A stretch of 64,000 nucleotides of DNA from Arthrobacter sp. Leaf337 (lineage in GTDB: Bacteria > Actinomycetota > Actinomycetes > Actinomycetales > Micrococcaceae): the NCBI RefSeq assembly GCF_001423745.1, contig NZ_LMPC01000027.1:256958-320957 (forward strand). The letters are read 5' to 3'. Below, one piece after another: positions 17,713 through 26,095 of the stretch. Both the position numbers and the translations under genes were made by a program. The notes below the pieces were generated by a model. The model searched no databases. It had not been told where the DNA came from and was given only the letters and a program-made list of their open reading frames with translations. Position 1 is the first letter of the stretch. Each line of letters starts with the position of its first letter.

Positions 17713-19182
17713 CTAGCCGCGCTCGATGTTGCTGAGGTCCCGCAGCACGCCGACGCGGCCGTCGGTATGCTGCACCAGGAATTCGTGCCCGCGGTCTTCC
17801 AGGGCCAGAACCCACCCGCCGGGTTCGATCACGAACGCAGGCATGCCCGTCCGCTCGTCGACTGCAGTCCGGGGCTGGGCGACGGCGAACCAGAACGCCT
17901 CGTGGACCGGCTGTTCGCCGTGTTCTTCCGGACGGCTGTAGGGGTCTACGGTGGCGCCGATGGGCTCCTGCGACTTCACCTGCGGGTTCAGCATCGTCGC
18001 AGCGGGCGCCGAAGCTGCCGGAGCCGCCGCTGCATGCTCCGAGGCAGCGGGCGCCGACGTTGCGGGCGAAGCACCCGTGGCGGGACCGGTGGCTGACTCC
18101 CGGCCCACGGCCGCGGGAACTGCGGCAGCCTGCGTCCGCTCTGCAGCGGAAGGAACGACGTCGGCAGCCTGCGTTGCGGGCGAAGCGTCTGTACCGCGGC
18201 TGGCGGCCGCGGCACCTACTGCTGCTGCCGCAGTAGCGGCAGCAGCGTTGTTGCCGGCTGCGTTGCCAGACATGGCAGTGGCGGCCGCAGCCGGCACTGA
18301 GTCTGCCTGCGGCGCGGCGCCCTGCGTCTTACCCCGCTGCGTTGCTGCATGCTGCGTCTCTCCGTATGAGGTTGCTGCGTGCGGGGCTTCACCGGAGCCA
18401 GCTCCGGCGTACGGGCGGTCGGCCTTCGGCGCACCGGTGGCCGTTGCGCTTCCTGCTGCTGCGGCGCCTGCTGCACCCGCGGCACCCGCGGCACCCGCGG
18501 TCAGTCGCTTCGACCAGCCAGCCAGCGTGCTGGAACCCGGCTCCTTGGCGGCCTTGGGCTCCTTCGGGGCGCTGGGCTTGCGGAACGGCGCGGCGGACTC
18601 TCGGGCCACAACGTGTGCGGGAACTTCCGCGCGGTCCAGGAAGTCACCGGCAAGGACGGGAATGAAGCGTGCCAGCACCGTGGCGGCAAACAGTCCGACG
18701 GATCCGATCAGGCCCACCAGCATCACCGGAATGAAGGCTTCGGCGGCGGACAGGAAGAAGAACCCTGCGGAGAACGACGCCACCACGGACGCGAACTGGT
18801 CAATTGACAGCGATCCCACCCGCACCTTGGACTCCGGGCTAAGCCGGCGCGCCACGAAGAGGGCCGTCACGATCAGCGGCAGGATGATGCCCAGGCCCAG
18901 GAAGAACAGGCTGCCAAGGTTCCACAGGTTGTAGCGGGAATCGAACATCGGGATCAGCGACGCGACGAACAGAATCAGCGTTGAGGTGAAGACGGTGAGG
19001 TCCCGCACGGTGAACGGGCCGAGCACCGTTTCGTTCTTCTTGGCCGTCAGCCTGCTTCCCGCAGACTTTGGCTCGCCGGAGCCTGCCGGCTTACCGGAAT
19101 TCGCCGGGCCGGTCGCTTGGCCGTTCGCCTGACCGGGATGCGTATGGACCGCCTTATGCTGTCCATGGCTTTGCTGGTTCAT
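17713..19182 (-). CDS. membrane protein with Ala-rich linker, unknown function
   Basis: A 489-residue protein with three parts. Residues 1-55 are polar and rich in Gln, Gly and Ser. About 60-170 hold four hydrophobic segments (e.g. DLTVFTSTLILFVASLIPMF, LGSLFFLGLGIILPLIVTALFVA). About 200-415 are a low-complexity Ala/Pro/Thr-rich stretch with an (AGA)n run. The last 65 residues form a compact conserved-looking domain (HEAFWFAVAQPRTAVDERTG ... GGWVLALEDRGHEFLVQHTDGRVGVL). ATG 19182 has an AAGGAGA ribosome binding site. The terminal domain probably sits in the cytoplasm at the end of a flexible tether. I do not recognise a characterised family. Confidence 0.75.
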   Translation of the reverse strand: MNQQSHGQHKAVHTHPGQANGQATGPANSGKPAGSGEPKSAGSRLTAKKNETVLGPFTVRDLTVFTSTLILFVASLIPMFDSRYNLWNLGSLFFLGLGIILPLIVTALFVARRLSPESKVRVGSLSIDQFASVVASFSAGFFFLSAAEAFIPVMLVGLIGSVGLFAATVLARFIPVLAGDFLDRAEVPAHVVARESAAPFRKPSAPKEPKAAKEPGSSTLAGWSKRLTAGAAGAAGAAGAAAAGSATATGAPKADRPYAGAGSGEAPHAATSYGETQHAATQRGKTQGAAPQADSVPAAAATAMSGNAAGNNAAAATAAAAVGAAAASRGTDASPATQAADVVPSAAERTQAAAVPAAVGRESATGPATGASPATSAPAASEHAAAAPAASAPAATMLNPQVKSQEPIGATVDPYSRPEEHGEQPVHEAFWFAVAQPRTAVDERTGMPAFVIEPGGWVLALEDRGHEFLVQHTDGRVGVLRDLSNIERG

Positions 19183-19673
19183 TCTGTTCTCCTTAGCACG
19201 GCGACGCCCTGGACAGCGTCTCCTAACGGCAGGCAGGAACGGGACCGCAAGCGGTCCTGTCGCCTCCATCGGATGTCACAACTCCATCTCAGCCTAGCCA
19301 AGTGGTTGGCTGATCACTAGCTGACGGGCCGGAGGCGGGACCGGCAAAACACCCGCGGATTTCCCTAGCACACCCGCCTGTTTGCCGGGTGAACGCGGGG
19401 CGGCCGGGAAGGCCGGCGGAGGCTCCGGCTCCGGCACGGGAGGGCACGGCCCCTGCCGCCCGGGAACCATTCGGCGCTTAATAAACACCGCTCACGGTTC
19501 GCTATGTGACGAGGCACACGTCTGGTGCGGGGCAGGCGTTAGTGTGTATTTCGGAACAGCTCTTTGCGGTACAGCCGCGACCAGCCGATGCCCGATGCCG
19601 CGCATGCGGCCCGGCTGCGGCCCGGTGGCGGCCCGTCCCGCGCAGCAAAGATCGATGAATGATGAGGTTCACC
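19183..19673. other. intergenic region upstream of acs
   Basis: No gene in about 490 bases between divergent transcription units. It contains GC-rich low-complexity sequence. A TGTG-N6-CACA palindrome at 19505-19518 resembles a Crp site, but its spacing is two bases short of the consensus. The acs promoter is expected here; no clear -10/-35 pair is visible. Confidence 0.4.
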
Positions 19674-21791
19674 ATGTCCCAGGACACACCCAGCTCCACG
19701 GCCACCGCTGCACACACCGACGTGCCGGCCAACTTGTCCACCGCCGGAGCCGTTGCAGTCTCCGCAGCCGCAAGCCCGTCAGCCAACGGAGCCCAGGGCG
19801 GGAACGGCGACGCCTTCGAAAACCTCTCCCAGGAGAACCGGAAGTTCGCCCCGTCAGAAGAGTTCGCTGCCAACGCGGTGGTCACCGCTGCGGATTATGC
19901 TGAGGCCGACGCCGGCCGTCCGGCTTTTTGGGCGAAGCAGGCCCGCGAACTGCTCACCTGGAGCAAGGACTTCACCGAGACCCTGGACTGGTCCAACCCG
20001 CCTTTCGCGAAGTGGTTCGTCGGCGGCGAAATCAACGCCGCGTACAACGCCCTGGACCGGCACGTGGAGAACGGACTCGGGGACCGGGTGGCCATCTACT
20101 TTGAAGGCGAACCGGGCGATTCCCGCTCCTACACATATGCGCAGCTCACCGAAGAGGTGAAGAAGGCTGCGAACGCGTTCGAGTCCCTCGGCGTGGCCAA
20201 GGGCGACCGCGTGGCCGTGTACCTGCCCATGATCCCCGAAGCCGTCATCACGTTGCTGGCCTGCGCCCGGATCGGCGCCGTCCACTCGGTGGTGTTCGGC
20301 GGCTTCTCCGCCGAGGCCCTGCGCTCCCGGATCGACGACGCCGGGGCCAAACTCGTCGTCACCGCCGACGGCACCTACCGCCGCGGCAAGCCCAGCTCCC
20401 TGAAGCACGCGGTGGACGACGCCTTGTCCCACGAAGGGGACGGCAGCGGGCACACCGTGCAGAACGTCGTCGTCGTCAAGCGCAACGGCCAAGACGTGGA
20501 CTGGCACGAGGGCCGGGACCACTGGTGGGCCGACACGGTTGGCACTGCTTCCCCGGACCACACGGCCGTGGGCCATGACTCCGAGCACCCGCTGTTTATC
20601 CTCTACACCTCCGGCACCACCGGCAAGCCCAAGGGAATCCTGCACACCACCGGCGGGTACCTTGCCCAGGGCGCCTACACCCACAAGGCCGTCTTCGACC
20701 TGCACCCGGAAACCGACGTGTACTGGTGCACCGCCGACGTCGGCTGGATCACCGGCCACTCCTACGTCGCCTACGCCCCGCTGATCAACGGCGCCACCCA
20801 GGTCATGTACGAAGGCACGCCGGACTCCCCGCACCAGGGCCGCTGGTGGGAGATCATCGAGAAGTACAAGGTCTCCATCCTCTACACCGCACCCACCGCC
20901 ATCCGCACCTTCATGAAGTGGGGCAAGGAGATCCCGGCCAAGTTCGACCTCTCCTCGATCCGCGTCCTGGGCTCCGTGGGCGAACCCATCAACCCCGAAG
21001 CCTGGATGTGGTACCGCGACGTCATCGGCGCCAACGCCGGCAAGAACGGCGAGAAGAAGGAGAACCCGGCACCGATCGTGGACACCTGGTGGCAGACCGA
21101 AACCGGCGCCCAGATGATCGCCCCGCTGCCCGGCGTCACGGCCACCAAGCCCGGCTCCGCCCAGGTTCCGCTGCCGGGCATCGCCGTCGATGTGGTCGAT
21201 GAGCTCGGCGAATCCGTGCCGAACGGGCACGGCGGCTTCCTGGTGATCCGCGAACCGTGGCCGGCCATGCTCCGCGGCATCTGGGGCGACCCGGAAAGGT
21301 TCAAGGAGACTTACTGGTCTCGCTTCGAGACCATGTACTTCGCGGGCGACGGCGCCAAGAAGGACGACGACGGCGACGTCTGGCTCCTGGGCCGCGTGGA
21401 TGACGTCATGAACATCTCCGGCCACAGGCTTTCCACGGCGGAAATCGAATCCGCCCTGGTCAGCCACCCGGCCGTTGCCGAGGCAGCAGTCGTGGGCGCC
21501 GCCGACGAAACCACCGGACAGGCCGTCGTCGCGTTCGTGATCCTCCGCGAAGATGCTGTGGACTCCGGCGACGCGATCGTCCAGGAACTCCGCAACCACG
21601 TGGGCAAGGAAATCGGTCCGATCGCCAAGCCCAAGACCATCCTGGTGGTGCCCGAACTGCCCAAGACCCGCTCCGGCAAAATCATGCGCCGGCTCCTCAA
21701 GGACGTCGCCGAAGGCCGCGAGGTAGGAGACGCCACCACGCTGGCCGACAACACCGTCATGGCGCAGATCGCCCACTCGCTCCGAAAGTAG
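19674..21791 (+). CDS. acs: acetyl-CoA synthetase
   Basis: A 705-residue AMP-forming acetate-CoA ligase that activates acetate to acetyl-CoA. The core motif is LYTSGTTGKPKGILHTTGGY, with VYWCTADVGWITGHSY, DTWWQTETGA, GRVDDVMNISGHRLSTAEIE and the C-terminal PKTRSGKIMRR, whose Lys near 669 is the usual acetylation-controlled catalytic residue. The N-terminus has an extra 50-residue Ala/Ser-rich extension before the conserved region. Start uncertain: ATG 19674 (MSQDTPSS) is preferred; ATG 19659 and 19662 are in frame. Followed by a hairpin at 21838. Confidence 0.95.
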   Translation: MSQDTPSSTATAAHTDVPANLSTAGAVAVSAAASPSANGAQGGNGDAFENLSQENRKFAPSEEFAANAVVTAADYAEADAGRPAFWAKQARELLTWSKDFTETLDWSNPPFAKWFVGGEINAAYNALDRHVENGLGDRVAIYFEGEPGDSRSYTYAQLTEEVKKAANAFESLGVAKGDRVAVYLPMIPEAVITLLACARIGAVHSVVFGGFSAEALRSRIDDAGAKLVVTADGTYRRGKPSSLKHAVDDALSHEGDGSGHTVQNVVVVKRNGQDVDWHEGRDHWWADTVGTASPDHTAVGHDSEHPLFILYTSGTTGKPKGILHTTGGYLAQGAYTHKAVFDLHPETDVYWCTADVGWITGHSYVAYAPLINGATQVMYEGTPDSPHQGRWWEIIEKYKVSILYTAPTAIRTFMKWGKEIPAKFDLSSIRVLGSVGEPINPEAWMWYRDVIGANAGKNGEKKENPAPIVDTWWQTETGAQMIAPLPGVTATKPGSAQVPLPGIAVDVVDELGESVPNGHGGFLVIREPWPAMLRGIWGDPERFKETYWSRFETMYFAGDGAKKDDDGDVWLLGRVDDVMNISGHRLSTAEIESALVSHPAVAEAAVVGAADETTGQAVVAFVILREDAVDSGDAIVQELRNHVGKEIGPIAKPKTILVVPELPKTRSGKIMRRLLKDVAEGREVGDATTLADNTVMAQIAHSLRK

Positions 21792-21837
21792 CGGCCGCTC
21801 AGAAAGTAACAGCCCCGGAAGCTTTCCGGGCACCAGC

Positions 21838-21878
21838 CGGCCCCGTTTTCCCTTGCCACGGCGGGGAAAACGGGGCCG
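21838..21878 (+). terminator. hairpin downstream of acs
   Basis: A perfect 15-base inverted repeat, CGGCCCCGTTTTCCC and its complement (21838-21852 / 21864-21878), with an 11-base loop, 47 bases after the acs stop. The following sequence is only weakly T-rich (GTGCTTTGTG), so termination may be partial. Confidence 0.6.
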
Positions 21879-21919
21879 CGGTGCTTTGTGACGATTCAAA
21901 TAACGGTTGCCGCCAAAAT

Positions 21920-21950
21920 GTTCTTTCCCGTTCTTTCCTGTTCCCTTTTG
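21920..21950 (+). promoter_or_regulatory. phased direct repeats, candidate DeoR operator
   Basis: Three GTTC-type repeats, GTTCTTTCCC, GTTCTTTCCT and GTTCCCTTTT, follow each other at an exact 10-base period, one helical turn. They lie about 70 bases upstream of the substrate-binding protein gene. DeoR-family repressors often bind direct repeats of this kind, and a DeoR gene closes this operon, so local autoregulation is plausible. A TATAGT-like -10 at 21958-21963 follows directly. Confidence 0.45.
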
Positions 21951-21970
21951 AGACGTTATAGTCATGAGCA

Positions 21971-21986
21971 TGTGAGGTGTCTCACA
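21971..21986 (+). promoter_or_regulatory. perfect Crp/GlxR consensus site
   Basis: TGTGAGGTGTCTCACA is an exact TGTGA-N6-TCACA palindrome, flanked by CA/TG so that the symmetry extends to 20 bases. It lies 27 bases upstream of the substrate-binding protein start and just downstream of the -10-like TATAGT. If that promoter is real, binding here would block rather than activate it. Confidence 0.65.
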
Positions 21987-22012
21987 TGCAGCTATTTTTC
22001 AAGGGAGAGAAC

Positions 22013-23323
22013 ATGGCAGCACAGTTTGATGCGTCGGCAACCGCTTTTCCGAGCCGGCGGACCATCCTCAAGACCGTCGGCGTCGGCGCAGCAGGCGTGG
22101 CCGGGATTCCGTTCCTCGCGGCCTGTACCGGCGGGAGCGGGCCGTCGGCCACAGGTTCCGACTCGCCCGGCCTGACGTTCGGTTCCGGGTCCTCGGATGA
22201 TGTTCCCAAGCGCGCCTACCAGGCCGTCACGGATGCCTTCACCGCCAAGACCGGCAAGAAAGTCACCACCAACGTGGTGCCGCATAACGATTTCCAGAAC
22301 AAGATCAACTCCTACCTGCAGGGCTCGCCGGACGATACCTTCACATGGTTTGCCGGTTACCGCATGCAGTACTACGCGGGCAAGGGACTCCTGGCACCCA
22401 TCGACGACGTCTGGGAGAGCATCGGCGCCAACTACTCCGACGCGCTGAAGAAGGCTTCCACCGGACCTGACGGCAAGATGTACTTCGTCCCCAACTACAA
22501 CTACCCGTGGGGTTTCTTCTACCGGAAGAGCCTCTGGGCGGAGAAGGGCTACGAGGTTCCGGAGACTTTCGACGCGCTCAAGGCCCTGGCCACGAAGATG
22601 AAGGCTGACGGCATCATTCCCATCGGCTTCGCCGACAAGGACGGCTGGCCGGCCATGGGCACCTTCGACTACATCAACATGCGGCTCAACGGCTACCAGT
22701 TCCACGTGGATCTGTGCGCCCACAAGGAATCCTGGGACCAGCAGAAGGTCAGCGCCGTTTTTGACACGTGGGCCGAACTCCTTCCGTTCCAGGACCCGGC
22801 AGCCCTGGGCCAGACGTGGCAGGACGCGGCAAAGGCACTGGAAGCCAAGAAGACCGGCATGTACCTCCTCGGTTCCTTCGTGACCCAGCAGTTCACTGAT
22901 CCCGCCGTCCTGGCGGACATCGGCTTCTTCGCCTTCCCGGAGATCGCCATGGAAGGCCGCGACGCCGTCGAAGCCCCCATCGACGGCCTCCTGTTGTCAA
23001 AGAAGGGTGGCGAAAACAAGGCGGCCCGGGACTTCATGGCCTTCCTGGGATCTGCCGAGGCCCAGGACGCGTACGCCGCGGTGGATTCGTCCAACATTGC
23101 CACGGCCAAGGGCACCGACACGTCCAAGTTCACGCCGCTCAACAAGACGTGCGCGGACACCATCGCGAACGCCAAATACATCAGCCAGTTCTTCGATCGG
23201 GATGCCCTTCCCGCGATGGCCAACAACGTGATGATCCCTGCGCTGCAGAGCTTCATCAAGGACGGCAAGATGGACGTCAAAAACCTCGAAGCCCAGGCCA
23301 AGACGCTGTACGCCGCCCAATAG
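22013..23323 (+). CDS. sugar ABC transporter substrate-binding lipoprotein
   Basis: A 436-residue extracellular solute-binding protein of the carbohydrate (CUT1) type. The signal has a twin-arginine-like SRRTILKTVGVGAAG followed by a lipobox IPFLAAC, so it may be a Tat-exported lipoprotein. The mature part shows the SBP pattern (VTDAFTAKTGKKVTTNVVPHNDFQNKINSYLQG, and PNYNYPWGFFYRKSLWAEKGYEVPETFDAL). ATG 22013 has an AAGGGAGAG ribosome binding site. First gene of an SBP-permease-permease-DeoR operon. The sugar cannot be read from the sequence, and there is no linked ATPase gene: a shared MsiK-type ATPase elsewhere is likely. Confidence 0.88.
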   Translation: MAAQFDASATAFPSRRTILKTVGVGAAGVAGIPFLAACTGGSGPSATGSDSPGLTFGSGSSDDVPKRAYQAVTDAFTAKTGKKVTTNVVPHNDFQNKINSYLQGSPDDTFTWFAGYRMQYYAGKGLLAPIDDVWESIGANYSDALKKASTGPDGKMYFVPNYNYPWGFFYRKSLWAEKGYEVPETFDALKALATKMKADGIIPIGFADKDGWPAMGTFDYINMRLNGYQFHVDLCAHKESWDQQKVSAVFDTWAELLPFQDPAALGQTWQDAAKALEAKKTGMYLLGSFVTQQFTDPAVLADIGFFAFPEIAMEGRDAVEAPIDGLLLSKKGGENKAARDFMAFLGSAEAQDAYAAVDSSNIATAKGTDTSKFTPLNKTCADTIANAKYISQFFDRDALPAMANNVMIPALQSFIKDGKMDVKNLEAQAKTLYAAQ

Positions 23324-23338
23324 CGAGGGAAGACTTCC

Positions 23339-24316
23339 ATGAGCAGCACCGCACGAGAACTGATTCCGCCGGAATCCCGGGAGCCTGAAGGCGCTCCCGG
23401 GAGAACCGGCAAGGCCAGGGGCGGGCGGGTCCGCCGCCTGTCCGGGCGGGACAAGCTTGTCCTGTCCCTGATGGTAGGCATCCCCACCCTGATCGAACTG
23501 ACCCTGGTGTGGCTGCCCATGCTGATGTCGGTGGGCCTGAGCTTCACCCGGTGGAACGGCCTGGACCTGGGCGACATCCGCTCCGCCGGCCTGGACAACT
23601 ACCAGTACATCTCCCAGGACTACCCGCCGTTCTGGCCGGCGGTGCAGCACAACATGCTGTGGCTCCTGTTCCTGGCACTCATCGCAACGCCGCTGGGCCT
23701 GCTGCTGGCTGTGCTGCTGGACCAGAACATCCGCGGCAGCAAGATCTACCAGAGCATCTTCTTCGCCCCCGTGATGTTGTCGCTGGCGCTCATCGGCATC
23801 ATCTGGCAGCTCTTCTACCAGCGCGATAACGGGCTGCTGAACTTCCTGCTGGGCACGGCCGGGACGCCGCAGGCCGTGGACTGGTTCGGGGACTCCTCGG
23901 TGAATATCTGGGCAGCCATGATCGCGGCCACCTGGCGGCATGCCGGCTACGTCATGCTCCTGTATCTGGCCGGGCTCAAGGGGGTGGATCCCAGCCTCAA
24001 GGAGGCCGCCGCGATCGACGGGGCCAACGGCTACCAGACGTTCTTCCGCGTGGTGTTTCCGGCCATGCGCCCTATCAACATCGTGATCGTGGTCATCACC
24101 ATCATCGAGTCGCTGCGGGCCTTTGACGTGGTGTACGTCATCAACCGCGGCACCAACGGCCTGGAAATGCTCAGCGCCCTGGTGATCCAGAACCTCGTGG
24201 GCGAAGGCCAGGTGATCGGCGTCGGCTCGGCCCTGGCGGTGGTGCTGCTGGTCATTTCCCTCGTCCCCATCGTCTTCTACCTCAGCCGCACGTTCGGCAA
24301 GGAGAACAAAGCATGA
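23339..24316 (+). CDS. sugar ABC transporter permease, MalF/UgpA type
   Basis: A 325-residue binding-protein-dependent permease with six predicted membrane segments. The EAA loop near residues 221-250 reads GLKGVDPSLKEAAAIDGANGYQTFFRVVFPAMRP, the coupling helix that docks on the ATPase. It begins 15 bases after the SBP gene, and the stop overlaps the next permease start by 4 bases. Confidence 0.9.
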   Translation: MSSTARELIPPESREPEGAPGRTGKARGGRVRRLSGRDKLVLSLMVGIPTLIELTLVWLPMLMSVGLSFTRWNGLDLGDIRSAGLDNYQYISQDYPPFWPAVQHNMLWLLFLALIATPLGLLLAVLLDQNIRGSKIYQSIFFAPVMLSLALIGIIWQLFYQRDNGLLNFLLGTAGTPQAVDWFGDSSVNIWAAMIAATWRHAGYVMLLYLAGLKGVDPSLKEAAAIDGANGYQTFFRVVFPAMRPINIVIVVITIIESLRAFDVVYVINRGTNGLEMLSALVIQNLVGEGQVIGVGSALAVVLLVISLVPIVFYLSRTFGKENKA

Positions 24317-25227
24317 GCACCACCACAGCCCGCGCCGGCGGACAAGATACCGCCCCCGCCCCCAGGTCCGGCAGCCGGCCGAAGCGCCACTACGGGACCC
24401 ACATTTTCCTGACGGTCATGGCCGTCATGTGGCTGATCCCGTTGGGCTGGTCCGTCTTCACTGCCCTCCGGCCGGTGGCGTCCACCAACGAGCACGGCTA
24501 TTTCAGCCTGGCCGGGGCCTTCAATTTCGACAACTTCATCCAGGCCTGGACGCAGGGCGGATTCGCCACGTATTTCTGGAACTCGGTCATCATCACGGTT
24601 CCCGCCGTGCTCGTGACCCTGTTCCTGGCGTCCCTGATGGCGTTCGCCGTGAGCCGGGTGAACTGGAAGTTCAACATCACCCTGCTCATCATGTTCACCG
24701 CCGGTAACCTGCTGCCGCCGCAGGTCCTGGCCGCGCCGTTGTTCGAGATGGCCAAACACTTCGAAGTGCCCTATTCCTTCAGCGATTCCGGCAACATGCT
24801 GAACACATACATCATCGTCATCGCCGTCAACACGGCCTTCCAAATGGGATTCTGCACGTTCGTGCTCTCCAACTACATGAAGGCACTCTCCGCCGACCTG
24901 ACCGAAGCCGCGTTGGTGGACGGCGCCGGCATCTGGCGGCAGTACCGCGAGATCATCCTGCCGCTGTGCCGGCCGGCGTTTGCTGCGCTCGGCACCCTGC
25001 AGGTCATCTTCATCTACAACGACTACTTCTGGCCGCTCCTGTTCATCCAGAGCGGCAACCGGCTCCCGATCACCACTGCCATCAACAACCTCCAGGGCCA
25101 GTTCCTGAACAACTACAACCTGCTGGCGGCCGGCGCCGTGATCACGGTCATCCCCACGCTGGTGATCTACCTGCTCCTGCAGCGGCAGTTTGTTGCGGGG
25201 CTGACTCTTGGTTCTTCCAAGGGGTAG
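24313..25227 (+). CDS. sugar ABC transporter permease, MalG/UgpE type
   Basis: A 304-residue second permease with six membrane segments. The EAA loop is ALSADLTEAALVDGAGIWRQYREIILPLCRPAF. Together with the preceding permease it forms the transmembrane pore of a CUT1 importer. Starts at ATG 24313, overlapping the previous stop (ATGA). No ATP-binding subunit follows; the next gene is a DeoR regulator. Confidence 0.9.
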   Translation: MSTTTARAGGQDTAPAPRSGSRPKRHYGTHIFLTVMAVMWLIPLGWSVFTALRPVASTNEHGYFSLAGAFNFDNFIQAWTQGGFATYFWNSVIITVPAVLVTLFLASLMAFAVSRVNWKFNITLLIMFTAGNLLPPQVLAAPLFEMAKHFEVPYSFSDSGNMLNTYIIVIAVNTAFQMGFCTFVLSNYMKALSADLTEAALVDGAGIWRQYREIILPLCRPAFAALGTLQVIFIYNDYFWPLLFIQSGNRLPITTAINNLQGQFLNNYNLLAAGAVITVIPTLVIYLLLQRQFVAGLTLGSSKG

Positions 25228-25285
25228 ACCATGATGGAACTTGACGGGGGCAGCACTCCCCCGCCCGCAGCCCGAAAGGAATTCC

Positions 25286-26077
25286 ATGCTCCCCGCAGCA
25301 CGCCACCAGGCAATCGTGGACGCCGTCCAGCGCGAGAGGGTGGTCCGCGTCTCGGACCTGGCCCAGCAGCTTGGTGTGTCGCTCATGACCGTTCGGCGGG
25401 ACATCGAGCTGCTCGAGGAAGGCGGCCGGGTGGAGCGGATCCACGGCGGCGCCAAGCTTCCCGGCGATGCCAGCACGCACGAACCGGGCTTCGAGCAGAA
25501 ATCCACGCAACTCACAGCCGAGAAACGGGCCATTGCCCTGGAAGCGGCGTCGCTTGTCCATGAAGGGATGGCGGTGGGGCTGGGCGCCGGAACCACCACG
25601 TGGGCGCTGGCCAAGGAGCTTGTCAACGGACCACGGATCACGGTTGTGACCAACTCCATCCGCATTGCCGACGTGTTCCATCACGGCTCATCCTCCGGTG
25701 CCGGACGGTACGGTTCCACGGTGATCCTGATCGGCGGCGAACGCACGCCGTCGGACGCGCTGGTTGGACCGATTGCGATGGCGGCGCTGAAGCAGCTGCA
25801 CCTGGACCTGCTGTTCCTGGGCGTCCACGGCATGGATCCCGATGCCGGCTTCACCACGCCCAACATGCTGGAGGCCGAGACTGACCGCGCGTTCGTGGCG
25901 GCCTCGCGCAAGGTGGTGGTGGTGGCCGACCACACCAAGTGGGGCACCCAGGGCATGAGCACCATCGCGGGGTTCGAGGAGGCCGATGAGGTCATCAGCG
26001 ACGCCGGCCTCAGCTCGGACGCGCGCCGGTTCCTGCAGGAAAGCGTCAGCCGGCTGCGGATCGTCGACGCCGGCTAG
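25286..26077 (+). CDS. DeoR-family transcriptional regulator
   Basis: A 263-residue regulator. The N-terminal winged HTH includes RHQAIVDAVQRERVVRVSDLAQQLGVSLMTVRRDIELLEEGG, the DeoR signature, and the C-terminal sugar-phosphate sensor domain includes GLGAGTTTWALAKEL and LFLGVHGMDPDAGFTTPNMLEAET. ATG 25286 has a GAAAGGA ribosome binding site. Probably controls the importer encoded upstream, using the phased repeats at 21920-21950. Convergent with the LacI gene. Confidence 0.9.
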   Translation: MLPAARHQAIVDAVQRERVVRVSDLAQQLGVSLMTVRRDIELLEEGGRVERIHGGAKLPGDASTHEPGFEQKSTQLTAEKRAIALEAASLVHEGMAVGLGAGTTTWALAKELVNGPRITVVTNSIRIADVFHHGSSSGAGRYGSTVILIGGERTPSDALVGPIAMAALKQLHLDLLFLGVHGMDPDAGFTTPNMLEAETDRAFVAASRKVVVVADHTKWGTQGMSTIAGFEEADEVISDAGLSSDARRFLQESVSRLRIVDAG

Positions 26078-26095
26078 CGGTGTTGCCGGAAAACT

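Noticed and set aside
19505..19518. Crp site upstream of acs (TGTG-N6-CACA)
   Set aside because: The half-sites are two bases too close for the TGTGA-N6-TCACA consensus, so I list it only as a note on the intergenic region.
19854..21971. 705-residue open frame opposite acs
   Set aside because: Antisense shadow of acs; it is long only because stop codons are rare in this GC-rich context.
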